This document shows, one piece after another, positions 1-9,458 of a stretch of 64,000 bases of DNA. Source of the stretch: Siphonodentalium dalli. Its lineage: Eukaryota; Mollusca; Scaphopoda; Gadilida; Siphonodentaliidae. Both the position numbers and the translations under genes were made by a program. The stretch spans positions 24,308,987 through 24,372,986 of the forward strand of contig CP136063.1 of assembly GCA_032622095.1 (NCBI GenBank), in the 5' to 3' direction. The notes under the pieces were generated by a model. It was not told where the DNA came from, searched no databases, and worked only from the letters and a program-made list of their open reading frames with translations. The first letter of the stretch is position 1, and each line of letters begins with the position of its first letter.

Positions 1-134
1 TAACAATTTAAAAGTTATAATTTCATCAACCTGCAGATAGCACATTCATACTGCCTAAAAATCTAACTCTTCTGCATACCAATGAATTAGGCAAAAAAAA
101 AACCTGTGTTTCTGGTGACGGCCATGAAAAAATA

Positions 135-215
135 GGGCCGGGGGTAGGAGGGGGGGGGGAGGGGGTCTTTTCGTTTTATTTTGTCTTTTCATTTTGTTTT
201 TTCATTTTATTTTCT
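135..215. repeat. Low-complexity G-rich run followed by T-rich TTTTCATTTT-like tract
   Basis: Positions 135-165 are almost pure G with a few A, C and T (runs of 5, 9 and 5 G), followed at 166-215 by T-rich text built from variants of TTTTCATTTTATTTTGT. The G runs could support a G-quadruplex on the + strand. Functional meaning is unknown. Confidence 0.8.
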
Positions 216-350
216 GTTGGGTCCAGCTGTTGGTTCTCGAAATTTTCATGCCAACTGACTCTCTTGGGCTATAAGATGATGCACAGTTCCGTGCTGGAAC
301 ACACTGCACATATGGCGTGTTGTGATGATTGCGAGTTTTTTTTTGTGAAT

Positions 351-385
351 CCCCCCCCCCCCCGAAATAATTCCCCCCCCCCCCC
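351..385. repeat. Two 13-C homopolymer runs separated by 9 nt
   Basis: Runs of 13 C lie at 351-363 and 373-385 with GAAATAATT between them, and both are followed by GAAA. The arrangement suggests a small local duplication or slippage. On the minus strand this is a strong poly-G tract. Exact run lengths are prone to sequencing error. Confidence 0.85.
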
Positions 386-1202
386 GAAAATCAGTAACAT
401 GAAAACCGGCGGGTGTTTCGGGAGAGGGGTGGGCTGGTCAACGGAAACACAGTGTCATTTTTTTTGCCTTAGCATAATGTGGCATTGTGCATGATATGAG
501 CCATAGGTCTTATACAGTTGCATCTACTTGGTGCACATAAATATAAGAAAACATATAAACTCATTTCTGCTGATTCCATTCTGTTTTATCTCCAAACTTT
601 CTAGAAGGGGTGTTCCATTTAATTTTCTTCCGGGAAGGCTCCGATTTATTACACAGTATACTTTGACCAAAGCTTTTTTTCAAACAATACATGTACATTT
701 ACAACTAAATCTTGGATCATTCCAACAGTGTTTGGATAGCATACACATATAGGGTATGAGCTGACATTGTCGTTACTCCAGACCAAGGGATGACTGCATC
801 AATTCCGATGAACGCTTCAACAACTTCTTATGTGTTTACGTCCTTTTCTTTTTGATGGTTGAATCTTGAACACAACCCTGAAGTTTTAAAATGAACATGG
901 TTGCAGCAGCAGTTTTCATGAAAAACTTAAAACAGTGAAAATTGTCATTCAGCTCATTCGTATGCAATCATTGCAATGCATCTATATTTCACTACAAACC
1001 AAATAAGAAATCAATCAACATTGTCAAAGCTCATATATTTATAACACATACATTATTACCTCTCTAAACCAAACTCGATTCGGACTGGCCCTATTGTTTG
1101 GTTCCATTGACAGCTTTTGTTCTGATTATTAAATAATGTCACACATTATCCTTTCCATGAGTGGAGCTTGACTGAAATCTTGTGAAAACCCTATGCTGAC
1201 GC

Positions 1203-1270
1203 ATTCTCTTATATATACAAATCTGCCATATAGTCTTGCATATATAAGAGAACAATATATATGCAAGACT
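1203..1270. repeat. Perfect 15-bp inverted repeat with a competing upstream arm
   Basis: The arm AGTCTTGCATATATA at 1,232-1,246 is exactly complementary to 1,256-1,270, leaving a 9-nt loop (1,247-1,255). A second pairing is possible: TTCTCTTATATA at 1,204-1,215 is the exact reverse complement of 1,241-1,252, overlapping the first left arm and loop. The two hairpins are therefore mutually exclusive. This could be a remnant of a foldback element or a fortuitous AT-rich palindrome; no terminal duplications are obvious. Confidence 0.8.
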
Positions 1271-1599
1271 CCCTTTGGGAGAGTCGCATACATATAATAA
1301 TGTACTGGCACATGATCTTCAATATTGTACCAGCACATTTCCCATCATGAAAGGGTTACTAGTACAGAGTACAAAGAATTTTATTAATAGCTATAAAATA
1401 TTGCAGATTCATTCAACAAATTCTTTGTTGCAAGTCGAAAATGATGTCATACCAGTTGTTGCATATTATTGTATGCTGCATTTAATATACAGTAATGCTC
1501 TAATTAATCAACTCCTTAACCACAGCAGAATTATGTGTAATTTTTTCAGGATTTTGTCGGATATATTGCTTGTCGCCATTCATCTGAAAGATCTCAGTA

Positions 1600-1770
1600 T
1601 CTATATAAAGCAAATTAAGCAATAAAATCATACATTTAACTTTTGTCATATGTAGCTGCTGGGTGGGGGGAGATACTCAGGCCTGGGTATCCCCCCCCCA
1701 CCCCAAATTCTTACTCCATCAAATTGTTCTCATTCAAAGTTAATTTCTCGCCATTTCATAACTATATAAA
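1600..1770. repeat. First unit of a ~165-bp tandem repeat with palindromic GC core (type B), cut by the LINE
   Basis: The unit runs from CTATATAAAG at 1,601 to the same motif at about 1,761, where the LINE begins. Its core, 1,661-1,703, is a near-perfect palindrome: a G-rich left arm ending AGATAC, an AGGCCT centre, and a C-rich right arm beginning GTATCC. It carries type B variants (GTAGCTGCT, CTCGCCATTTCATAACT) shared with the units at 3,420 and 3,748. The sequence continues at 3,249 after the LINE. Confidence 0.85.
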
Positions 1771-1781
1771 TAACCATTTCA

Positions 1782-3047
1782 GACGCCCCAAATGTTTTCG
1801 GCGAAGAAGTCCCGTGCTTGATGTATGCCGATGATCTTGTTTTGATTTCAGAAAGCCCCGGTGGCCTCCAGACAATGCTAAATTCATTACATAAATACTG
1901 TCGGGAATGGCAAATTACCCTGAACAGTTCTAAAACAAAAACTCTTGTTTTTCATGCTGGGGGTCAACATATCTCAAAACCAACATTTACCTTCGGCAAC
2001 CAAAGTCTTGAATCGACACAGTCATATACATATCTTGGTATTAAATTCTTTGCTTCCGGCAAAATGACACATGCTATATTGGATCTAAAAAACAGAGCAT
2101 CAAGAGCACTTTTCAAATTGCGCTCAAGTCTTGATCACGATTTACCTGTCGAAGTATCAACAAAACTATTTGACACATGTGTTAAACCGATCCTCACCTA
2201 CGCATCCGAGACATGGGGTGACGAGACAGTTAATAGACAGTCAAATGAAATAGAGAAATTTCACCTAAACTATGCAAAAAATCTCCTCGGTATCAGTAAA
2301 ACTGCAACAAATGTAGCCGCACTTGCCGAGCTGGGGAGATTTCCAATAAGACTAGATATCCTGAGAGATATGGTAAAATTTTGGCTCCGTCTAGAAAATA
2401 TGGACACGAATAGACTGCCGGCCAAATGTCTGGCAGAAATGAAAACATGGACTAATTGCACATGGCTTAACTGTGTCCGGAAAATCATGGTTACATATGG
2501 CTTTCAAAACGTATATGAAAACCCGCGTAATATAGACCGACAAACGTTTTCCAACAATTTTCTCCAAACCATGAAAGAAAAATATGCCAGTTCATGGAAA
2601 GTCAGTGATATTTATGGAAAACCCACTGAGAATATTAAGGTAAAATTCATATCCAAATTAAAACCGGCTGACACATACGAGCTATCAAATTACCTCAGAA
2701 ATTTACCGCGAGGTGGCCGTAAAGTGATCTCTAAATTAGTGACCAGCTGCCATAATCTAGAAATTGAACGCGGCCGATACACTAAGCCTATTACCCTCAG
2801 AGTGGATCGTGTATGTAAACAGTGTCATACAGGCGTCGTTGAGGACGAGGAACATTTTATAATACACTGTCCTCGATATAATATCCAACGGATATTGCTA
2901 TATGAAACAATGGAACAAATTACAACAAATTTCATGGAACTTGACGCTAACGCCAAACTACGTATACTTTTTGCAGTTGATGATCGACTTTGTAATAGGG
3001 CCCTCAGTAATTTTATTCAGACAGCTTCTTATTTAAGACGCGAATAA
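1782..3047 (+). pseudogene. LINE reverse transcriptase, C-terminal fragment
   Basis: In its full form this protein copies LINE RNA into DNA at a nicked target. Only the C-terminal part remains, as one uninterrupted frame of about 420 codons. The YADD catalytic box (RT motif C) lies at about 1,824-1,835, followed by the palm/thumb region with the common LINE motifs SKTKTLVF and YLGIKF. Near the C-terminus a CCHC-like zinc motif (C-x2-C-x9-H-x4-C, about 2,814-2,870) precedes PRY. The usual upstream endonuclease domain and RT motifs 0-A/B are absent, because the element starts only some 14 codons before YADD. The first ATG-like start (TTG at 1,818 or ATG at 1,821) is not a true start. The in-frame stop at 1,767-1,769 belongs to the host repeat. 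With no frameshift or internal stop the copy looks young, but it cannot be autonomous. Confidence 0.9.
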
Positions 3048-3245
3048 TGTGACAATAACGGGCCAATGCTAGACAAGAACTTTATATTTCAGAATTTATG
3101 CTTGTATATTGCCCATTGATTACCATACCATGTTATATGTTTGTTTTCTTTATTTTCTGTATGTGTACATGTACATGTATATTGCCATACCCAAATGTAT
3201 TTGTTTGTGGTCGCGCAATAAAGATCTATCTATCTATCTATCTAT
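3048..3245 (+). other. LINE 3' UTR with AATAAA and (ATCT)n tail
   Basis: This non-coding end of the LINE includes TGTACATGTACATGTAT around 3,165-3,181, an AATAAA hexamer at 3,217-3,222 and 5.5 ATCT units at 3,224-3,245. A microsatellite tail in place of poly(A) is known from several invertebrate LINE lineages and marks the 3' end of the insertion. Confidence 0.85.
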
Positions 3246-3903
3246 AAAGCAAATTAAGCAGTAAAATCATACGTTTAACAGTTGTCATATGTACCTGCTG
3301 GGGAGCGGGGGGGGGGGGAGATACTCAGGCCTGGGTATCTTCCTCCCCACCCCAAATTCTTACTCTATCTAATTTTTCTCATATAAAGTTAATTTCTCTC
3401 CATTTCATGACTATATAAAGCAAATTAAGCAATAAAATCATACCTTTAATTTTTGTCGTATGTAGCTGCTGGGTGGAGGGAAGATACTCGGGCCTGGGTA
3501 TCTCCCCCACCCCAAATTCTTACTCTATCAAATTTTTCTCATTTAAAGTTAATTTCTCGCCATTTCATAACTATATAAAGCAAATTAAGCAATACAATCG
3601 TATGTTTAACTGTTGTCATATGTACCTGCTGGGGGTGGGGGAGAGAAGATACTCAGGACTGGGTATCTTCCTCCCCACCCCAAATTCTTACTCTATCTAA
3701 TGTTTCTCATATAAAGTTAATTTCTCTCCATTTCATGACTATATGAAGCAAATTAAGCAATAAAATCATACCTTTAATTTTTGTCATATGTAGCTGCTGT
3801 GTGGAGGGAAGATAGTCAGGCCTGAGTATCTCCCCCCCCCCAACCCCAAATTCTTACTCTATCAAATTGTTCTCATATAAAGTTAATTTAACGCCATTTC
3901 ATG
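3243..3903. repeat. Tandem repeat, four further units alternating types A-B-A-B
   Basis: Successive GCAAATTAAGC landmarks at 3,249, 3,420, 3,580 and 3,748 give unit lengths of 171, 160 and 168 bp and a last unit of about 156 bp. Type A units (3,249 and 3,580) share GTACCTGCTGGGG, TCTTCCTCCCCACCCC and CTCCATTTCATGAC. Type B units (1,610, 3,420, 3,748) share GTAGCTGCT and mostly CGCCATTTCAT. Each has a G-rich/C-rich palindromic core around AGATACTCAGGCCTGGGTAT. Short frames such as 3,473-3,700 are translations of this repeat and not genes. The unit length is close to that of the distal satellite, but the sequence is unrelated by eye. Confidence 0.9.
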
Positions 3904-4129
3904 AAAATAACGAGAGGCCGGTCACGATCGGCAGATGTTTAACCCATATATTGGCGATTACAGTTAGATATTTTCAACCCAAACATTGGAAAGATATATT
4001 CAGGGGTTCCATCACTTACTTGTATATGTACATTATATGAATGAGACTAATCAGATAAAGTATTGTTTTGGACAACACATGTTCATGTTATGGATCTGAG
4101 TCTAACAGAGAGAGAGTCATTAATTTACT
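3904..4129. other. Unique AT-rich DNA, nothing recognised
   Basis: This short stretch between the palindromic tandem repeat and the GAAATTTCA-rich region holds no frame, RNA gene or repeat that I can recognise. Confidence 0.6.
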
Positions 4130-4680
4130 TACGATTTAGAAATTTCAGTGAATATAAACTACGACAGAAAATTTTACTGAAATTTAAGACATGATTGTGG
4201 ATATACTGCCAAATAAATCCATAAACTTAATAAAAAAAACATGAAATTCAATCAAGATTGTCCTAAAATTTTGCTTAAAAAATTCTGTTAAATTTCATCA
4301 AAATTTTATTAAAATTTGCTTTGAAATTCAGTAAATTTTCACAGAAAAAATTAATGAAATTTCAGTGAAAATTTCAATCATATTTCACCATTAATTGGGA
4401 TTGAAATTTCATCAAAATTTCAGTACCATTTTTCTTCAAAATTTCACTGAAATATTTCAGTGAAAATCTTATTCAGATTTCACCATTGGGATTGAAATGT
4501 CATCAAAATTTCACCAGAATTTCGTACCTTAAAGTTTTATTGAAATTTCATCAATATTTCATCAAATTTCATCAATATTTCATCAAATTTCATCAATATT
4601 TCATCAAATTTCACTGAAATTTCATCAAAATGTCAGTGATATTTCATATTTTGGTGAATTTCGCTGAAATTTCAGTCACC
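4130..4680. repeat. Cryptically simple GAAATTTCA / TTTCATCAAAATTTC region
   Basis: The region is built from shuffled copies of GAAATTTCA, ATTTCAGTGAAA, TTTCATCAAAATTTC and similar words. Many are self-complementary (GAAATTTC is a perfect palindrome), so local hairpins are likely. The words recur irregularly and not at a fixed period, which points to slippage-generated simplicity. No coding potential is visible. Confidence 0.85.
4547..4609. repeat. Minisatellite, 3 x 21 bp
   Basis: Three exact copies of a 21-bp unit that begins TTCATCAATATTTCATC lie in tandem inside the GAAATTTCA-rich region. The unit is itself a near-duplicate of a 10-11 bp half (TTTCATCAAT / TTTCATCAAA). Confidence 0.9.
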
Positions 4681-5523
4681 TTTATATGGGGATGTGTCTG
4701 AAGGGTTAATATAATTTCAAAAATCATAAAATAAAATCAATCATTACCAAAATCCATCCCTGGAAGTGAATTGTGTGCAGATAACGCTATCCCTTATCAG
4801 AACATTATAGCCAGATCACAGACAGAATGATGACTGTGCTTAAAATAAAATATAATAATTCACATACAAACTCTCTTTCTACACACAACAGTGTCCTGTG
4901 TGCTCTGTATATCTTTGGGATGAAAGTATTAAGTTACTTCAACAATATAACCAAGAATGAAAGAGATAATTCGTAACCATAATCATGACAATAACTCCAG
5001 TATAAAAGATAACACATGTCAATAATATCAAAATGATCAACTGATACAGGTGAGATGTATATCAACATACACCTGAATATAAAACATGAACACGATTGGA
5101 TAAGACAGAGCAATGAAAAGTCATGAGGTTTCACAGGAGAGGGTGAATTAATACTGACCAATTGACTAAACATTGGCTTGAAATAACATAGCACATCATC
5201 ACATCATCACCTGTAACATTTAGCCTGAGACAGTGGGAACAATTGGCCATGCTTAGAAGCAAGACATAACTCATTTGACACATACCCTAAACAAATGAAG
5301 TTCCATACAACAGATGGTCATGCAATGATAGCCTGGCCTATTGAAGTTGACATTTTATTAACATGGATTATCACATCCTCTGGTAACTGAGATGCAATGA
5401 TTTTATGATTGTTTTAAAAACAGAACATGATCTATTAATATATAAGAAAATTCAATGAGTGTTTTATAAAGTTTTCATTAATATACCTGGTTTAAAGTCA
5501 AAGGGTTAATTTAATACTTTCTG
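4681..5523. other. AT-rich flank between simple repeats and satellite, no gene seen
   Basis: About 0.85 kb of AT-rich sequence with no convincing exon, RNA gene or transposon. The only longer frame, 4,934-5,194 on the minus strand, encodes a hydrophobic, low-complexity peptide with no recognisable motif and is treated as chance. Confidence 0.6.
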
Positions 5524-5605
5524 TTCAGTTGAAACAGTACACTACAGCATTGGGTCATATGTGTTTTTGTTAATTTGAGCAAGGAGTTCAATATAATTTA
5601 TATAA
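5524..5605. repeat. Array-edge flank segment, original copy (82 bp)
   Basis: This is the last non-satellite sequence before the array: TTCAGTTGAAACAG ... TATAATTTATAT. The same 82 bp recur inside the array at 5,978-6,059 and 8,293-8,374. This copy is presumably ancestral, because unique sequence continues to its left. Confidence 0.85.
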
Positions 5606-5977
5606 ATATATATTAACTAAGTGGTCACTCTAAGGTGGCGAATTCTATCGCTTAATATTGTCTTCATAATATTAACCTAATTAACTTAAGATGCCAATAT
5701 GGTCATCATGAGTAGCAAATTACTACTAGTACGAAAATTACGCATACCTTGGATGCTCTTGTGTTTGAATATATATTAAATAAGTGGTCACTCTAAGGAG
5801 GCGAATTCTATCGCTTAATATTGTCTTCATAATATTAACCTAATTAACTTAAGATGCCAATATGGTCATCTTGAGTAGCAATATACTACTAATACAAAAA
5901 TTACGCATATCTTGGGTGCTCTTACTCTTGTGTTTGAATATATTAACTTAGTGGTCACCCTAAGGTGGCGAATTAAC

Positions 5978-6059
5978 TTCAGTTGAAACAGTACACTACA
6001 GCATTGGGTCATATGTGTTTTTGTTAATTTGAGCAAGGAGTTCAATATAAGTTATATAA
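5978..6059. repeat. Captured flank segment, internal copy 1
   Basis: This 82-bp non-satellite segment interrupts a monomer after GGTGGCGAATTAACT and returns to satellite at ATATATATTAAC. It matches 5,524-5,605 with about one visible difference (TATAAGTTATAT against TATAATTTATAT). It shows that a block containing the array boundary was duplicated into the array. Confidence 0.9.
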
Positions 6060-8292
6060 ATATATATTAACTAAGTGGTCACTCTAAGGTGGCGAATTCC
6101 ATCGCTTAATGTGGTCTTCATTATATTAACCTAATTAACTTAACATGCCAATATGGCCATCCTGAGTAGCAAATTACAACTAGTACGAAAATTACGCACA
6201 CTTTGGGTGCACTTACTCTTGTGCTTGGATATATTTTAACTCAGTGGTCACTCTAAGGTGGCGAATTCTATCGCTTAATATAGTCTTCATGACATTAACC
6301 TAATTAACTTAACATGCCAATATGGTCATCCTGAGTAGCAAAATACTACTAGTACGAAAATTACGCATTACCTTGGTGCTCTTACTCTTGTGTTTGAATA
6401 TATATTAACTTAGTGGTCACTCTAAGGTGGCGAATTCTATCATTAATATGGTTTTCATGATATTAACCTAATTAAATTAACATGCCAATATGGTTATCCT
6501 GTGTGGCAAAATACTACCAGTACAAAAATTACGAATACCTTGGGTGCTCTTACTCTTGTATTTGAATATATATTAACTTAGTGGTCACTCTAAGGTGGCG
6601 AATTAACTCGCTTAATGTGTTCTTCATGATTTTAGCGTAATTAACTTAACATGCCAATTGATATGGTCATCCTAAGTAGCAACATACTACTAGTACGAAA
6701 ATTACGCATGCCTTGGGTGCTCTTACTCTTGTGTTTGAATATATATTAACTTAGTTGTCATCTAAGGTGGCGAATTATATCGCTTACAATTGTCTTCATG
6801 ATATTAACCTAATTAACTTAACATGCCAATATGGTCATCCTGAATAGCAAAATACTACTAGTACGAAAATTACGCATACCTTGGTTGTTCTTTCTCTTGT
6901 GTTTGAGCATATATTAACTTGGTGGTCACTCTAACGTAGCGAATTCTATCGCTTAATATGGTCTTCATAAAATTAACCTAATTAACTTAACATGCCAATA
7001 TTTTCATCCTGAGTAGCAAAATACTACTAGTACTAAAATTAGGCATACATTGAGAGCTCTTACTCTTGTGGTTGACTATATATTAACTTAGTGGTCACTC
7101 TAAGGTAGTGAATTCTATCGATTAATATGATTTTCCTAAAATTAACCCAATTAACTTAACATGCCAATATGTTCATCCCGAGTAGAAAAATATTACTAGT
7201 ACGAAATTTACGCATGCCTTGGGTGCTCTTACTCTTGTGTTTGAATATATATTAACTTAGTGGTCACTCTAAGGTGGCGACTTCTATCGCTTACCATTGT
7301 CTTCATGATATTAACCTAATTAACTTAACATACAAATACGGTCATCCTGAGTAGAAAAATACTACTATAACGAAAATTACGAATACCTTGGGTGTTCTTT
7401 CTCTTGTGTTTGACCATATAGTAACTTAGTGGTCACTCTAAGGTAGCGAATTCTATCGCTTAATATGGTCTTCATAAAATTAAACTAATTAACTTAACAT
7501 GTCAATATGTTCATCCTGAGTAGAACATACGACTAGAATGAAAATTACGCATACCTTTTGGGTGTTCATACTCTTGTGTTTGAATATATATTAGCTTAGT
7601 GGTCACTCTAAGGTAGCGAATTCTATCACTTAATATGATCTTCATAACACTAACCTAATTAACTTAACATGCCAATATGTTCATCCTGAGTAGCAAAATA
7701 TTACCAGTACGAAATTACGCATACCTTGGGTCCTCTTACTCTTGTGTTTGAATATATATTAACTCAGTGGTCACTCTAAGGTGGCGAATTATATCGCTTA
7801 ATATGGTCTTCATGATATTAATCTAATTAACTTAACATGCCAATATCGTCATCCTGAGTAGCAAAATACTACTAGTACGAAAATTGCGCATACCTTGGAT
7901 GCTCTTACTCTTGTGTTTGAAAATATATTAACTAAGTGGTCACTCTAAGGTGGCGAATTCTATCGCTCAATATTGTCTTCATAATATCAACCTAATTAAC
8001 TTAAGATGGCAATATGGACATCATGAGTAGCAAAATACTACTAGTACGAAAATTACGCATACCTTGGATGCTCTTGTGTTTGAATATATATTAAATTAGT
8101 GGTCACTCTAAGGAGGCGAATTCTATCGCTTAATATTGTCTTCATAATATTAACCTAATTAACTTAAGATGCCAATATGGTCATCCTGAGTAGCAAAATA
8201 CTACTAATACAAAAATTACGCATATCTTGGGTGCTCTTACTCTTGTGTTTGAATATATTAACTTAGTGGTCACCCTAAGATGGCGAATTAAC

Positions 8293-8374
8293 TTCAGTTG
8301 AAACAGTACACTACAGCATTGGGTCATATGTGTTTTTGTTAATTTGAGCAAGGAGTTCAATATAATTTATATAA
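8293..8374. repeat. Captured flank segment, internal copy 2
   Basis: This second internal copy of the 82-bp flank segment lies 2,315 bp after the first and in the same monomer context (GGCGAATTAACTTCAG). It belongs to the edge-domain segmental duplication and retains the TATAATTTATAT form of the original. Confidence 0.9.
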
Positions 8375-9390
8375 ATATATATTAACTAAGTGGTCACTCT
8401 AAGGTGGCGAATTCTATCGCTTAATGTGGTCTTCATGATATTAATCTAATTAACTTAACATGCCAATATGGTCATCCTGAGTAGCAAATTACAACTAGTA
8501 CGAAAATTACGCATACTTTGGGTGCACTTACTCTTGTGCTTGGATATATTTTAACTCAGTGGTCACTCTAAGGTGGCGAATTCTATCGCTTAATATAGTC
8601 TTCATGACATTAACCTAATTAACTTAACATGCCAATATGGTCATCCTGAGTAGCAAAATACTACTAGTACGAAAATTACGCATTACCTTGGGTGCTCTTA
8701 CTCTTGTGTTTGAATATATATTAACTTAGTGGTCACTCTAAGGTGGCGAATTCTATCATTAATATGGTTTTCATGATATTAACCTAATTAAATTAACATG
8801 CCAATATGGTTATCCTGTGTGGCAAAATACTACCAGTACAAAAATTACGAATACCTTGGGTGCTCTTACTCTTGTATTTGAATATATATTAACTTAGTGG
8901 TCACTCTAAGGTGGCGAATTAACTCGCTTAATGTGTTCTTCATGATTTTAACGTAATTAACTTAACATGCCAATTGATATGGTCTTCCTAAGTAGCAACA
9001 TACTACTAGTACGAAAATTATGCATGCCTTGGGTGCTCTTACTCTTGTGTTTGAATATATATTAACTTAGTTGTCATCTAAGGTGGCGAATTATATCGCT
9101 TACAATTGTCTTCATGATATTAACCTTAATTAACTTAACATGCCAATATGGTCATCCTGAATAGCAAAATACTACTAGTACGAAAATTACGCATACCTTG
9201 GTTGTTCTTTCTCTTGTGTTTGAACATATATTATCTTGGTGGTCACGCTAACGTAGCGAATTCTATCGCTTAATATGGTCTTCATAAAAATAACCTAATT
9301 AACTTAACATGCCAATATGTTCATCCTGAGTAGCAACATACTACTAGTACTAAAATTAGGCATACCTTGAGTGCTCTTACTCTTGTGGTT

Positions 9391-9458
9391 GACTATATAT
9401 TAACTTAGTGGTCACTCTAAGGTGGCGAATTCTATCGCTTAATATGTCTCTTGTGTTT
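9391..9458. repeat. Truncated 68-bp monomer (first of a recurrent deletion form)
   Basis: The unit starts normally but jumps from CGCTTAATATG straight to TCTCTTGTGTTTG, deleting 101 bp. The same junction is found at about 11,525, 13,431, 14,173, 14,920, 17,720, 20,370, 21,935 and later, including the HOR A, B and C units. All copies probably descend from one deletion spread by unequal exchange. Confidence 0.9.

Larger units (their letters stand above)
1..1599. other. AT-rich flanking DNA without a recognisable gene
   Basis: No open frame in this stretch gives a recognisable protein. The few short frames (for example 264-494, 528-752, 1129-1338, 1275-1625) read through homopolymer runs or AT-rich sequence and have no domain-like composition. 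I see no tRNA or rRNA. The stretch holds only low-complexity tracts and a hairpin, listed separately. It may be intergenic or intronic; the sequence does not decide between these. Confidence 0.7.
1771..3248 (+). mobile_element. 5'-truncated non-LTR retrotransposon (LINE) insertion
   Basis: The insert contains the end of a reverse-transcriptase frame (stop at 3,045-3,047), a 3' UTR of about 170 bp, an AATAAA at 3,217-3,222 and an (ATCT)n tail at 3,224-3,245. It sits in a tandem repeat that otherwise reads straight through: the left flank ends ...CTATATAAA at 1,770 and the right flank resumes TATAAAGCAAATTAAGC at 3,243. TATAAA occurs on both sides (1,765-1,770 and 3,243-3,248), a likely short target-site duplication. 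Part of this could also come from the TATC tail, so its true length is ambiguous. The 5' junction falls inside the RT domain, as is usual when target-primed reverse transcription aborts. The clade is not certain; a jockey/CR1-like LINE is the best guess. Confidence 0.9.
5606..9410. repeat. Array edge domain with 2,315-bp-spaced segmental duplication
   Basis: About 1.5 kb at 5,606-7,095 recur at 7,921-9,410, offset by 2,315 bp. Shared private marks include the captured flank segment (5,978 and 8,293), AAGGAGGCGAATT, ATAGTCTTCATGACATT and CATGCCAATTGATATGG preceded by TAACTCGC. The two copies differ by scattered substitutions, more than HOR copies deeper in the array. About 0.8 kb between them (7,096-7,920) is made of ordinary divergent monomers. 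Confidence 0.85.

Noticed and set aside
264-494. 76-codon frame in the left flank
   Set aside because: It translates poly-C into prolines across the two 13-C runs and has no domain; chance frame.
528-1625. Short frames at 528-752, 1,129-1,338 (minus) and 1,275-1,625
   Set aside because: AT-rich, no recognisable motif, no splice-supported context; two overlap each other on opposite strands.
1643-1834. 63-codon frame spanning the repeat and LINE junction
   Set aside because: It crosses the insertion boundary in a different frame from the reverse transcriptase and is an artefact of the tandem repeat.
2270-2488. Minus-strand frame inside the LINE
   Set aside because: It is the antisense shadow of the reverse-transcriptase frame.
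3473-3700. 75-codon frame with an internal duplication (RYSGLGI ... PTPNSYSI)
   Set aside because: The apparent protein repeat is only the translated DNA tandem repeat.
4934-5194. 86-codon minus-strand hydrophobic frame
   Set aside because: No signal or domain pattern beyond what AT-rich sequence gives by chance.
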